Positions 56,965-64,000 of a stretch of DNA of 64,000 nucleotides are shown here, piece by piece. A program made the position numbers and the translations under genes. Numbering within the stretch: the first letter of the stretch is position 1; each line of letters begins with the position of its first letter. Source of the DNA: Limibacterium fermenti (GTDB lineage: Bacteria; Bacteroidota; Bacteroidia; Bacteroidales; Dysgonomonadaceae); contig NZ_CP159486.1 of the NCBI RefSeq assembly GCF_041902845.1, positions 124,001-188,000 of the forward strand, read 5' to 3'. The notes beneath the pieces were generated by a model. The model ran no database searches. It was not told the DNA's origin and worked only from the letters and a program-made list of their open reading frames with translations.

Positions 56965-57441
56965 ATGAGCAAAAAACTGAAGACAAATGTTGCCCGGTTG
57001 TTGGATACAGCGGGAATTCACTACGAATTAGTGCCGTATGAAGTGGATGAGTCCGATTTGTCGGCCGTGCATGTGGCCGCGCAACTGGGTGAAAATCCCG
57101 AACAAGTGTTTAAAACGCTTGTGTTGGAAGGAAATAAGACCCGATATTTTGTGTGTATCGTGCCGGGAGACAGTGAAATCGACCTGAAAAAGGCGGCCGC
57201 GGCTTCGGGCAATAAAAATTGCGCCCTTATCCATCAGAAAGATTTGCTTTCGGTCGCCGGCTATATTCGTGGAGCGTGTTCCCCCATCGGCATGAAAAAG
57301 CATTATCCGTCGTTTATCCATCGTTTGTGTGAAGATTTCCCGCATATTTATGTCAGTGCCGGCCAACGGGGCGTGCAACTCAAAATCGCTCCCCGTGACT
57401 TAATCACCGTCACCGAAGCGGTGGTGGCGGAGTTGATTTAA
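56965..57441 (+). CDS. ybaK: YbaK-family Cys-tRNA(Pro) deacylase
   Basis: Removes cysteine mischarged onto tRNA-Pro. The YbaK/ProX fold is seen in HVAAQLGENPEQVFKTLVLEG (with the conserved K), KKAAAASGNKNCALI, and GYIRGACSPIGMKKHYPSFI, the last holding the GxxSP-like active-site loop. The length (158 aa) is standard. It is cotranscribed with tex. The only tRNA in the window is tRNA-Cys, so no local link to its substrate is implied. Confidence 0.93.
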   Translation: MSKKLKTNVARLLDTAGIHYELVPYEVDESDLSAVHVAAQLGENPEQVFKTLVLEGNKTRYFVCIVPGDSEIDLKKAAAASGNKNCALIHQKDLLSVAGYIRGACSPIGMKKHYPSFIHRLCEDFPHIYVSAGQRGVQLKIAPRDLITVTEAVVAELI

Positions 57442-57454
57442 ATATTGCTTGTAT

Positions 57455-57661
57455 TTAGGGGCTTAAATGGAACGCTTTTATTTTGTTCTCCCTGAGTGTC
57501 GGTAAAATACGCTTGTCGGAGTTATAATAGAAGTCCGCGCGTGTGCTCCAGGCGAGGGTAAGGTCATTTGTCCGGCAACCGGAAAATAATAAAGGCAATG
57601 CGGTGAAAATAATTATTGCCAATTTCCGCAATCTTACATTTCCGTGTATTTTCTTGCTCAT
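57455..57661 (-). CDS. Very small lipoprotein, 68 aa
   Basis: A lipoprotein signal (LAIIIFTALPLLFSGC) leads to a short polar tail with no known domain. It could be a real small lipoprotein or the remains of a longer one whose 3' part was lost. The frame ends 14 nt from ybaK. Support is the lipobox alone. Confidence 0.45.
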   Translation of the reverse strand: MSKKIHGNVRLRKLAIIIFTALPLLFSGCRTNDLTLAWSTRADFYYNSDKRILPTLRENKIKAFHLSP

Positions 57662-57712
57662 CTTTTTTATACAAAGGAAACGAAAGCGGATGAGTGAATC
57701 AATGAACCCAGG

Positions 57713-58182
57713 TTAATAAATTCTCCTTCTTATCCTGCTCAGGGCTTGAGGGATAATTCCAATGTACGATGCGATGTATTTTAGCGGAATGAGTTGTATG
57801 AAGCGGGGTTGTTCGGACATTAAATGGGTGTATCGCTCCTCAGGCGATTCGGTCAATAAGGATGTTAGACGCTTACATTTATTGATATATAGTTTTTCAC
57901 TGAGGATTCTTCCCATTTTGTTTCCTGCTTCGGTGTGTTTATAAAACGGTTGAAGGTTTTCTTCGTTTAGGGTCCATAATATGGAGTCGGAGAGAGCTTC
58001 GATTTGATAGGCGGAGGGAGTCTTGGCAAGAAAAGAATCGTAGCCGCTTGCAAATTCATAAGGAAAAGTAAATCTCACGGTTATATCTTTTTTCGGGTTA
58101 ATTTCGATACAAGAAAAATCCAATCTTTATCAGAGATATGGACTATCTGCTCAAGATGCTTTCGAATTTGTTCCATTTGCAT
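57713..58182 (-). pseudogene. Crp/Fnr-type regulator with internal deletion
   Basis: From the ATG at 58182, MQMEQIRKHLEQIVHISD gives the family's N-terminus up to LVSKLTRKKI and a stop. In another frame the rest follows immediately: ITVRFTFPYEFASGYDSFL, IEALSDSILWTLNEENLQ, GRILSEKL and a C-terminal helix-turn-helix (LKYIASYIGIIPQALSRIRR). About 25-30 codons of the barrel are missing and the frame changes at the join. The C-terminal 136 codons remain open. This is the second broken Crp/Fnr gene in the window (compare 39916). Confidence 0.8.
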
Positions 58183-58322
58183 CCTTTTTGAGTGAAGCGA
58201 ATACGCAAATGCAGACAACTTTTTTACAATAAAGACAAAAGATTTTCAGAGAGAGAGTCCCGCCTCAACGATATTCTTCGTAAGATAAAGAATTTGAATA
58301 AAAACAATAATAGAAAAAATAG

Positions 58323-58330
58323 TACATTTG
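58323..58330 (+). promoter_or_regulatory. -7 box 6 bp from the zeta-like start
   Basis: TACATTTG. The ATG at 58336 is so close that the mRNA would be leaderless. Confidence 0.5.
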
Positions 58331-58335
58331 CACTT

Positions 58336-58774
58336 ATGAAAGAAAAATATCTTTACATAATTGCCGGGTGTAACGGGGCAGAGAAAACCACAGCGTCTTT
58401 TACTATTTTGCCGGATATTCTGGAATGCAACGAAAACATTTAAAGAAACGGTTTTAGAAGCTAAAGATGCCGGATATACAGGTGTATTGCTTTTCTTTTG
58501 GTTAAGCAATCCTGAATTGGCAAAAGAACGCGTAAAGACAAGAGTAAAAGAAGGCGGTCACGGTATTGCGGAAGATGTTATTGAAAGACGATATAGAAAT
58601 GGGATTATCAATCTATTCGATATTTATTTGTCTAAAGTCGATTATGTTATTATATTGGATAATTCGGAAGGAAGACCTGTATTGGTTGCCAAAAAATCCG
58701 GTAAAAAAGAAATGAATATCTTTGACGGGAAGCGATTTAATCAATTAAAAAATTATTATGACAAAAGAAAATAA
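58336..58774 (+). pseudogene. Zeta-toxin-like P-loop kinase, internal deletion
   Basis: MKEKYLYIIAGCNGAEKTTA is the P-loop of a Bacteroidota zeta-like kinase, except that the Walker A GxGKT glycine is E. The frame ends soon after LPDILECNENI. In the +1 frame the family's second half resumes: TFKETVLEAKDAGYTGVLLF, NPELAKERVKTRVKEGGHGI and a C-terminal DGKRFNQLKNYYDKRK. About 50 codons with the catalytic aspartate region are missing at the junction. Both the P-loop change and the deletion would abolish UDP-GlcNAc kinase activity. Confidence 0.85.
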
Positions 58775-58904
58775 ATCAGTAAAGACACATGAAATTTTGA
58801 AAGGAGTTGAAAAGGCTTACGAACGCATGGTTGAATTCAAACGAAGGAATAAAGGGGAGATCGTAGTGATGAAAGGAAATAGAATTGTAAGGATAAAGCC
58901 TTAA
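58758..58904 (+). CDS. Small basic protein beside the zeta remnant, 48 aa
   Basis: The frame MTKENKSVKTHEILKGVEKA..GNRIVRIKP overlaps the last 17 bases of the zeta-like gene. It is charged and helical with a short C-terminal strand, consistent with the small partner (antitoxin-like) genes linked to such kinases. It stays intact although its toxin is broken. The position 17 nt into the toxin end supports translational coupling. Function is inferred from context. Confidence 0.6.
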   Translation: MTKENKSVKTHEILKGVEKAYERMVEFKRRNKGEIVVMKGNRIVRIKP

Positions 58905-58943
58905 AAAATATCATTCGGTATCGTTATCATCGGAAAAAACCTG

Positions 58944-58951
58944 TATTTTTG
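58944..58951 (+). promoter_or_regulatory. -7 box of lysC
   Basis: TATTTTTG, 75 nt before the ATG. The heptamer array at 58976-59017 lies in the resulting leader. Confidence 0.55.
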
Positions 58952-58975
58952 CAACTTGTACAGAAGTATCCGAAT

Positions 58976-59017
58976 ATTCATAACTCATAGTTCATCATTC
59001 ATAGTTCATCATTCATC
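58976..59017 (+). repeat. Six heptamers in the lysC leader
   Basis: ATTCATA, ACTCATA, GTTCATC, ATTCATA, GTTCATC and ATTCATC are end to end, 9 bp before the lysC ATG at 59027. Confidence 0.8.
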
Positions 59018-59026
59018 ATTTACAAC

Positions 59027-60406
59027 ATGCTCACGGTAGAAAAAATAGGCGGGACGTCGATGTCCCAGTTTCAGGATGTGCTGAAGAACATTATACAAGG
59101 CGATCGCAAAGGCGATGAGTTGTATAACCGTATCTTCGTGGTTTCGGCGTATAATAATGTCACAAACTGGCTGTTGGAGCATAAAAAGACCGGCGAGCCG
59201 GGCATTTACAATAAGTTTTTGAACGGTGAAGACTACAGTAGTGCGCTGGATGCTTTTTGTCAGCGCCTGCTTCTCATCAACGAAGGGTTTGCCGATATCG
59301 GGCTTGACTTGAAAGAGGCGCGCGATTTTATCCGTTTCCGCGTGGACCAGTCGAAAACAATTCTTTACAGCTTGGCGAAGGTATTGGCCTCGGGCTATGT
59401 GAATGTGATCGATATCTATTTGGCGGCAAGAGAGATATTGGCCTCCATCGGGGAAGCGCACTCCGGATGGAACTCAACCAATATACTCAATAATAATGGC
59501 ATTAATGCCCGCTTTATCGATTTGTCGGGCTTTAACGACAATGAGCCCCTTACCATCGACCAACGCATCCATAAAGAATTTTCGGGGGTGGATTTTAGTA
59601 AAGTGGTCTGTGTCGTGACCGGTTATACGAAGGGTACCGAGGGTATTATGCGGGCTTTCGACCGCGGTTATTCGGAAGTTACGTTTAGTAAAATAGCGGT
59701 GGAAGTGAAAGCCGATGAGGCCATCATTCATAAAGAGTATCATCTTTCGAGCGCGGATCCGAAGATTGTGGGAGTTAAGAACAGCATTCCCGTGGGGCAT
59801 ACCAATTATATTATCGCCGATCAGTTGGCCGACATCGGCATGGAGGCGATTCATCCGAAAGCGGCGAAACCCCTTGAACTGGCGGGCATCAATATTCGTA
59901 TAAAAAATACTTTTGAGCCGAAACATCCCGGAACCATTATCTCGCGCGATTACATTTCGCCCGAACCGCGTGTGGAATTTGTCTCCGGGTCGCGTAAAGT
60001 CCTTGCTATCGAAGTGCATGACCCGATGATGGTTGGGGAAGTTGGGTTCGACGCGCGCATCATGCAGTATTTCGAGAAATACGATGTCAGTTATATTCTG
60101 AAATCGACGAATGCCAACTCCATTACCATGGTGGTTTGGGATAATAAGAAATCGGAGGACCTGATTCGTGCGTTGGAACACGTCTTTTACCAAGTGACCG
60201 TTCTGCCGGCTGCCCTTGTTTGCGCCATGGGATCAAACATCGCCATGCCCGGATTTTTGTACCGAGCGTCCAAAGCATTATATGATAAAGGAATTAATAT
60301 TGAGAGCTTTGCTCAGTCATTGATGCAGGTCAATATGCAGTTTGTCATTAAACGCGAAGCCTACGAAGACGCTGTGATTGCCCTGAATGAGGCTTTATGC
60401 AAATAA
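59027..60406 (+). CDS. lysC: Aspartate kinase
   Basis: Phosphorylates aspartate, the first step to lysine, DAP, threonine and methionine. VEKIGGTSM is the class-specific N-terminus (K-x-G-G-T-S). SGWNSTNILNNNGINARFIDL and VVCVVTGYTKGTEGIMRAFDRGYSEVTF form the catalytic kinase domain. Two C-terminal ACT domains hold MVGEVGFDARIMQYFEKYDV and ALVCAMGSNIAMPGFLYRASKAL, the allosteric sites. It starts 9 bp after a heptamer array. The MFS gene overlaps its 3' end by 10 nt. Confidence 0.93.
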   Translation: MLTVEKIGGTSMSQFQDVLKNIIQGDRKGDELYNRIFVVSAYNNVTNWLLEHKKTGEPGIYNKFLNGEDYSSALDAFCQRLLLINEGFADIGLDLKEARDFIRFRVDQSKTILYSLAKVLASGYVNVIDIYLAAREILASIGEAHSGWNSTNILNNNGINARFIDLSGFNDNEPLTIDQRIHKEFSGVDFSKVVCVVTGYTKGTEGIMRAFDRGYSEVTFSKIAVEVKADEAIIHKEYHLSSADPKIVGVKNSIPVGHTNYIIADQLADIGMEAIHPKAAKPLELAGINIRIKNTFEPKHPGTIISRDYISPEPRVEFVSGSRKVLAIEVHDPMMVGEVGFDARIMQYFEKYDVSYILKSTNANSITMVVWDNKKSEDLIRALEHVFYQVTVLPAALVCAMGSNIAMPGFLYRASKALYDKGINIESFAQSLMQVNMQFVIKREAYEDAVIALNEALCK

Positions 60407-61587
60407 AAAGGAGCTTTCTTCCGTCTGCTTTGGCCATCGGTATTCTCTTTGTCGCCTTCAATTTAAGGGCGCCCATTACGGGAATCGGGCCGATTATTCA
60501 TATCCTGAAAGACTATTTTAATCTCTCGGGAGGCACGGGCGGCTTGTTGACGACCTTGCCTTTGTTGGCGTTTGCTGCGGTGTCGCCCTTTGTGGCGCAA
60601 TTCAGTAAAAAGTACGGATACGGGATGGTTATGTTTGCCGGCCTGATTTTGTTGCTTGTCGGGGAACTCATCCGCTCCTATACCGGCATTGCGGGCTTGT
60701 TTGCGGGAACTTTGCTGTTAGGCGTCGGCATCGGTATCGGGAATGTATTGTTGCCGAGTATTATCAAAAAGGAATTTGTCCTGCATACCGGCCTGATGTT
60801 AGGGTTGTACACCCTTTCCCTCAATATATTTGCCAGCATTAGCGCCGGAGCCAGCGCTCCACTTACCGAGCGCATGGGATGGCGAAACTCGCTGGCGGTA
60901 TGGATTCCGCTTGCCTTGATCACTCTTTTCATTTGGTTGCCGCAAGTCTTTAAGCGCAATCATTCGGCCTCGGAGCCCGAAAAAGTCATACTGGTGAACG
61001 ATAAGGGGCTTTCTATTTGGAAGTCGATGTTGGCCTGGTGGGTTACTTTGTATATGGGCATTCAATCTTTTATTTTTTACGGATTAACGGCTTGGCTGCC
61101 ATCGGTTATGATTTCCAAAGGACTATCGGCGGAGGCGGCCGGTAATATGACTTTTTTGTTTCAAATTGCCGGGTTGCCCACCAGCTTAATCATTCCGTCT
61201 ATCGCCTACAAATGTAAAGGGCAACAAACGCTGACCATTATTAATGGATTGATCCTGATTTCGGGATTGATTTTTCTTATTGTTTCGTCTTCCCTTTGGC
61301 ATTACATTCTGGCCGTGACGTTAGTCGGTCTTGCTTGCGGCGCCAATCTGAGCCTGGCGATCTCTTTTATTTCCCTCCGCGTTTCCACCTCCCGGAAGGC
61401 GACGGAATTGTCGGGCATGTCTCAGTCGGTCGGATATATTTTGGCTGCGATATCGCCCGTGTTGATGGGCGTTGTGCATGATTGGACCCTGAACTGGGCC
61501 TTCGCATTGGGAATACTGGTCATTGCCTCCGGCATGTTGTGGCTGATTGGGTTTAAAGCCGCGGGCGATGTGGTCATAAAGTCCTGA
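60397..61587 (+). CDS. MFS transporter, CynX/NimT-like, 396 aa
   Basis: Twelve hydrophobic segments and FNLRAPITGIGPIIHIL at the start, then PLLAFAAVSPFVAQFSKKYG, mark the CynX/NimT branch of the major facilitator superfamily, often cyanate or aromatic acid transporters. It probably moves a small organic anion across the inner membrane. The start overlaps the end of lysC by 10 nt, so expression is coupled to lysC, although no substrate link is evident. The C-terminus is polar (AAGDVVIKS). Confidence 0.9.
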   Translation: MQIKRSFLPSALAIGILFVAFNLRAPITGIGPIIHILKDYFNLSGGTGGLLTTLPLLAFAAVSPFVAQFSKKYGYGMVMFAGLILLLVGELIRSYTGIAGLFAGTLLLGVGIGIGNVLLPSIIKKEFVLHTGLMLGLYTLSLNIFASISAGASAPLTERMGWRNSLAVWIPLALITLFIWLPQVFKRNHSASEPEKVILVNDKGLSIWKSMLAWWVTLYMGIQSFIFYGLTAWLPSVMISKGLSAEAAGNMTFLFQIAGLPTSLIIPSIAYKCKGQQTLTIINGLILISGLIFLIVSSSLWHYILAVTLVGLACGANLSLAISFISLRVSTSRKATELSGMSQSVGYILAAISPVLMGVVHDWTLNWAFALGILVIASGMLWLIGFKAAGDVVIKS

Positions 61588-61685
61588 AAGAGAGAAAAAG
61601 TATCCGGATGGAAGGCCTACCTAAAAATAATTTGGCGGTTTAACATTAATTAGCCGGCAATATTTTTTTAGTCCCTCGTTTTCCG

Positions 61686-61693
61686 TACATTTG
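61686..61693 (+). promoter_or_regulatory. -7 box of the HU-like gene
   Basis: TACATTTG, 30 nt upstream of the ATG. Confidence 0.6.
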
Positions 61694-61702
61694 TGGGTTA
61701 TG

Positions 61703-61722
61703 TTATTATAAATTTATAATAA
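61703..61722. promoter_or_regulatory. Perfect 20-bp palindrome in the HU-like gene leader
   Basis: TTATTATAAA and its exact complement, ending 1 nt before the ATG. Possible autoregulatory site or RNA hairpin hiding the start codon. Confidence 0.5.
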
Positions 61723-61723
61723 G

Positions 61724-62110
61724 ATGTCAATCAAGTTCAAACCTATTCTAAGAGGCGAGCCGGGTGTGGTTGGCGGCGGAACCAAGAAGAAGTATTATGC
61801 TTCGGCAAATATTTCAGGAGAAACAACCATTGAGGATTTAACAAAAGATATTGAGAAAATCAGTACCGTAAGCGGAGCCGATATCCGGGCAGTACTTTAT
61901 GCCATGGTGGATGTGGCCGTTGATAAATTAGCCGAAGGCAAAGCCGTGCGGCTCGGTGACCTGGGTAGCCTGCGTCCCGGCATTTCGAGCACCGGCGTCG
62001 AAGAAAAGGCTAAAGTGGAAGCAGGTGTCATTAAAAGTGCGCGCGTGATTTTTACGCCGGGACTCAAAATCAAACAAATGCTCAAACTCGTGAAGTTCGA
62101 AAAATTGTAA
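61724..62110 (+). CDS. HU-like DNA-binding protein, 128 aa
   Basis: The core carries the HU/IHF signature in its later half (KAVRLGDLGSLRPGISSTGVEE), after a 35-residue N-terminal extension rich in G and K (ILRGEPGVVGGGTKKKYY). Bacteroidota have several such viral-histone-like HU proteins of about 120-150 aa, distinct from the 90-aa HU. It should bend or coat DNA in the nucleoid. It has a single -7 box, a palindromic leader and a hairpin pair at its 3' end. Confidence 0.92.
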   Translation: MSIKFKPILRGEPGVVGGGTKKKYYASANISGETTIEDLTKDIEKISTVSGADIRAVLYAMVDVAVDKLAEGKAVRLGDLGSLRPGISSTGVEEKAKVEAGVIKSARVIFTPGLKIKQMLKLVKFEKL

Positions 62111-62122
62111 TGATCTTTTCCG

Positions 62123-62207
62123 AAAGCGATGCTTATCAAAAAAAGCAATAAGCATAAAAAGAAATCCGATAGGCATCGCTTTGAAAAGTTTTGCCTATCG
62201 CTTTTTT
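62123..62207 (+). terminator. Two competing hairpins after the HU-like gene
   Basis: CGATAGGCA (62167-62175) pairs with TGCCTATCG (62192-62200) before six T, a terminator. An earlier segment (62123-62137) pairs over 15 bases, one wobble, with 62168-62182, the 5' arm of that terminator, so the two folds exclude each other. A further small stem ATGCTTAT/ATAAGCAT (62129-62136, 62148-62155) is possible. The arrangement looks like terminator and antiterminator, but a plain strong terminator is the simplest reading. Confidence 0.65.
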
Positions 62208-62240
62208 AAATCTTCGTTATAAAAATTAATTCACTCCAAT

Positions 62241-63692
62241 ATGCAATCACAGGAAAATACAACTCTCCCGCCATCCTCCTACCTTTCAACGCCTGCGGGC
62301 AAATCGCGGTTTGCCGAACGCCATTCGGTAACACTGAAAATGGTAATCATTGGTATCCTTACCCTTTTATTGCTGATCCCGTTGGGGATGGTGGAAGGGC
62401 TGATTCGTGAACGCCGGCAAACCGAATCGGGCGCCGTGACGGAGATCGCGTCCAAATGGGGCGCCGAGCAGGTGTTGGCTGGGCCTTGCCTGGCGATACC
62501 TTATATCGAGGAGCGTTTGACGGATAAAAATCGCGAGCCGGTGCGAAAAACGCTGTTGTTGTTGCCCGACATTTTGAATGTGAAGGGTGAGGCGCAGGTA
62601 GAGAAACGAAAGAGGGGTATTTATGAGGCTTCGGTTTACCGGGCAGATATCCTGTTATCGGGAACCTTTAATACTTCCGAACTGGATAAATCGGGCATCT
62701 TTTCCGAAAGGCTTTTGTGGAACGAAGCGCGTGTGGTGCTGGGACTGTCCGATTTGAAAGGCATCGACGAACGGGTATCGATGGAAATAGGCGGTAAGAA
62801 ACTCGATGCCGAATCGGGAATACCCGTCGAAAATCTTTCTGTTGGGGTTGTTCCGGGCAAGGATGGGTATGTTCCCGAGAGGGAGACCCCGGATTTATCG
62901 CCGGATATTTCATCGGGAATATTCGCTTCGGGACTGAATGTCAAGCTCGATATGGTACAGGATACCGCCTCGGCAGGCGAGCCCATTACATTTTCTATCC
63001 CTTTATCTTTGAAGGGATCACAGGGCTGGTTCGTGATTCCGGCTGGTAAAACGACCACGGTGGAATTTGCTTCGGATTGGGGCACGCCTGCTTTCGGGGG
63101 CAGTTTCTTGCCGGAAACACGAGCGGTAACGGCCGACGGCTTTTCGGCAAAATGGAAAGTATTGGATTTGAATCGGAGTTTCGGGCAGGTAGTGGCGGCC
63201 GACAATGCCGTCTCCATCGGGCAAATGGCGTCTTCCGCTTTCGGGGTGAAGTTTGTTCGTCCCGTGGATCAGTATCGCCAGAACGTACGCAGTGTCAAAT
63301 ACGCCGTATTGCTGATTTTACTCACTTTCGCAGCGGTATTTTTCATCGAATTATGGCAGAAAAAGCCGGTGAACCCGTTTCAGTATTTGTTGGTAGGATT
63401 GGCGCTGGTGCTATTCTACGCCTTACTCCTTTCCATGTCGGAAGTGTGGGGGTTCAATTCGGCCTATCTGGTTGCCGCGTTGATGACGGCTGCGCTCGTC
63501 ACGATCCATGTATGGAGATTGCTTAAAAGCCGAAAATATGCTTTATGGATGGGGGGATTGCTGATTTTCCTGTATGGTTTTGTCTTTGTTTTATTGCAAA
63601 TGGAAAGTTACGCATTGCTTACCGGCAGTTTGGGTTTATTCGTCATTCTGGCTGCGATCATGTATTATTCGAAGAAAGTCAGGCTCGAGTGA
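62241..63692 (+). CDS. creD: CreD-family inner-membrane protein
   Basis: An N-terminal membrane helix (MVIIGILTLLLLIPLGMVEG) is followed by a large periplasmic domain with PYIEERLTDKNREPVRKTLLLLP and several beta strands. At the C-terminus five to six helices start at YAVLLILLTFAAVFFIELW. The layout fits CreD (inner-membrane, beta-lactam- and colicin-E2-related). No CreBC is adjacent. The length (483 aa) is normal. Confidence 0.92.
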   Translation: MQSQENTTLPPSSYLSTPAGKSRFAERHSVTLKMVIIGILTLLLLIPLGMVEGLIRERRQTESGAVTEIASKWGAEQVLAGPCLAIPYIEERLTDKNREPVRKTLLLLPDILNVKGEAQVEKRKRGIYEASVYRADILLSGTFNTSELDKSGIFSERLLWNEARVVLGLSDLKGIDERVSMEIGGKKLDAESGIPVENLSVGVVPGKDGYVPERETPDLSPDISSGIFASGLNVKLDMVQDTASAGEPITFSIPLSLKGSQGWFVIPAGKTTTVEFASDWGTPAFGGSFLPETRAVTADGFSAKWKVLDLNRSFGQVVAADNAVSIGQMASSAFGVKFVRPVDQYRQNVRSVKYAVLLILLTFAAVFFIELWQKKPVNPFQYLLVGLALVLFYALLLSMSEVWGFNSAYLVAALMTAALVTIHVWRLLKSRKYALWMGGLLIFLYGFVFVLLQMESYALLTGSLGLFVILAAIMYYSKKVRLE

Positions 63693-63738
63693 TTGTAGGC
63701 GAATCTCGCGATGTATGGATTGTTTGAGGAATGTTTTA

Positions 63739-63746
63739 TATCTTTG
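63739..63746 (+). promoter_or_regulatory. -7 box of the gene at the window end
   Basis: TATCTTTG, 24 nt before the ATG at 63771. Confidence 0.6.
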
Positions 63747-63770
63747 TGAGATAAAATCAACATAAATAAT

Positions 63771-64000
63771 ATGGATACGAAAACGACAAGTTCTAAAAAG
63801 GGAATACGGCGGAAAAATATCGATATTCCGGAAGATGCTTACCGGTTGCTTTCGGCCAAAGCAACGGAGCAGGGAACGAATTTGAAAAAATATATTGAGA
63901 AATTATTGATAGAAGAAGCCGAAGATATCGAGGATGCCGAACTCTACGCTCATCTCTGTAAGACCGAACCGGAGGGGCGAATAATGGCAAGCAAAGAGGA
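63771..64000 (+). CDS. Ribbon-helix-helix-like antitoxin, 3' end outside the window
   Basis: A 76-codon frame from the ATG at 63771 reads RRKNIDIPEDAYRLLSAKA, then LKKYIEKLLIEEAED and an acidic tail. The pattern (short strand, helix, helix) is that of RHH antitoxins of VapB/ParD type. It would be followed by a toxin gene beyond the window. Only the start is visible, so the family is not settled. Confidence 0.7.
   Translation, partial: MDTKTTSSKKGIRRKNIDIPEDAYRLLSAKATEQGTNLKKYIEKLLIEEAEDIEDAELYAHLCKTEPEGRIMASKE

Overview
The window reads as chromosomal DNA from a member of the Bacteroidales (phylum Bacteroidota), plausibly near Tannerellaceae or Porphyromonadaceae. The genus is an inference from gene content. 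The evidence is the repeated promoter element TAnnTTTG (the Bacteroides -7 box) just upstream of more than twenty genes, several genes without a classical Shine-Dalgarno, the LL-diaminopimelate aminotransferase route (dapL), a menaquinone methyltransferase, a long second amidophosphoribosyltransferase paralogue, a DUF5020-type outer-membrane protein and an HU-like protein of about 128 residues. Most genes are housekeeping genes in short mixed-strand operons. No phage, insertion sequence or CRISPR array is visible. Layout: 1-4875 is a leftward cluster of four glycosyltransferases plus a YycJ-type metallo-hydrolase. 5214-6545 is dgt, preceded by a 21-bp-period repeat array (about 6634-7086). 7318-9339 holds an unknown helical protein, a ferredoxin, a small membrane protein and an ECF sigma factor. 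9477-15032 is purine, menaquinone and shikimate metabolism (PurF-like, PhoH, PurC, UbiE, AroE). 15343-18939 is a collagen-like lipoprotein followed by an OmpA-type protein. 19125-22582 is a two-repeat PepSY-like secreted protein and a large hybrid histidine kinase. 22598-27201 carries lpxH, a DUF59 protein, radC, efp, a purine permease and an outer-membrane channel. 27323-36211 carries cysS, yaaA, aroA, a metal-ABC permease, mfd and a CYTH protein. 36258-43238 holds ilvE and a decaying stretch with a broken hicBA module, an HxlR regulator, two flavodoxin-fold quinone reductases, a nitroreductase, remnants of an SDR, an aldo/keto reductase and a Crp/Fnr gene, and an AAA/DUF234 ATPase. 43382-47071 has a zinc-ribbon membrane protein, a 6S-like structured RNA, a small lipoprotein flanked by a duplicated promoter segment, and dnaG. 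47117-49687 is a second 21-bp array followed by a NatA/NatB-type exporter. 49855-52033 is dapF-dapL. 52619-56950 has tRNA-Cys, radA, a YoeB/YefM-type toxin-antitoxin pair and tex. 56965-64000 has ybaK, a broken Crp/Fnr gene, a broken zeta-type toxin, lysC, an MFS transporter, an HU-like gene, creD and the start of a ribbon-helix-helix-like antitoxin. The most unusual signals are noncoding. Two arrays with an exact 21-bp period (14 consecutive in-register GGAA cores in one, at least 13 units in the other) share a TTTCC core. Both end just before the promoter of the gene they precede, in the same orientation relative to it. Separately, at least six loci carry tandem 7- or 8-bp repeats abutting start or stop codons or lying in leaders. 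Six genes show the same decay style: an internal deletion, usually with a frameshift, leaving both ends recognisable. lysC, dapF and dapL together supply steps toward meso-diaminopimelate. UbiE, AroE and AroA supply the menaquinone and aromatic pathways. LpxH and the glycosyltransferases contribute to the outer-membrane glycolipid.
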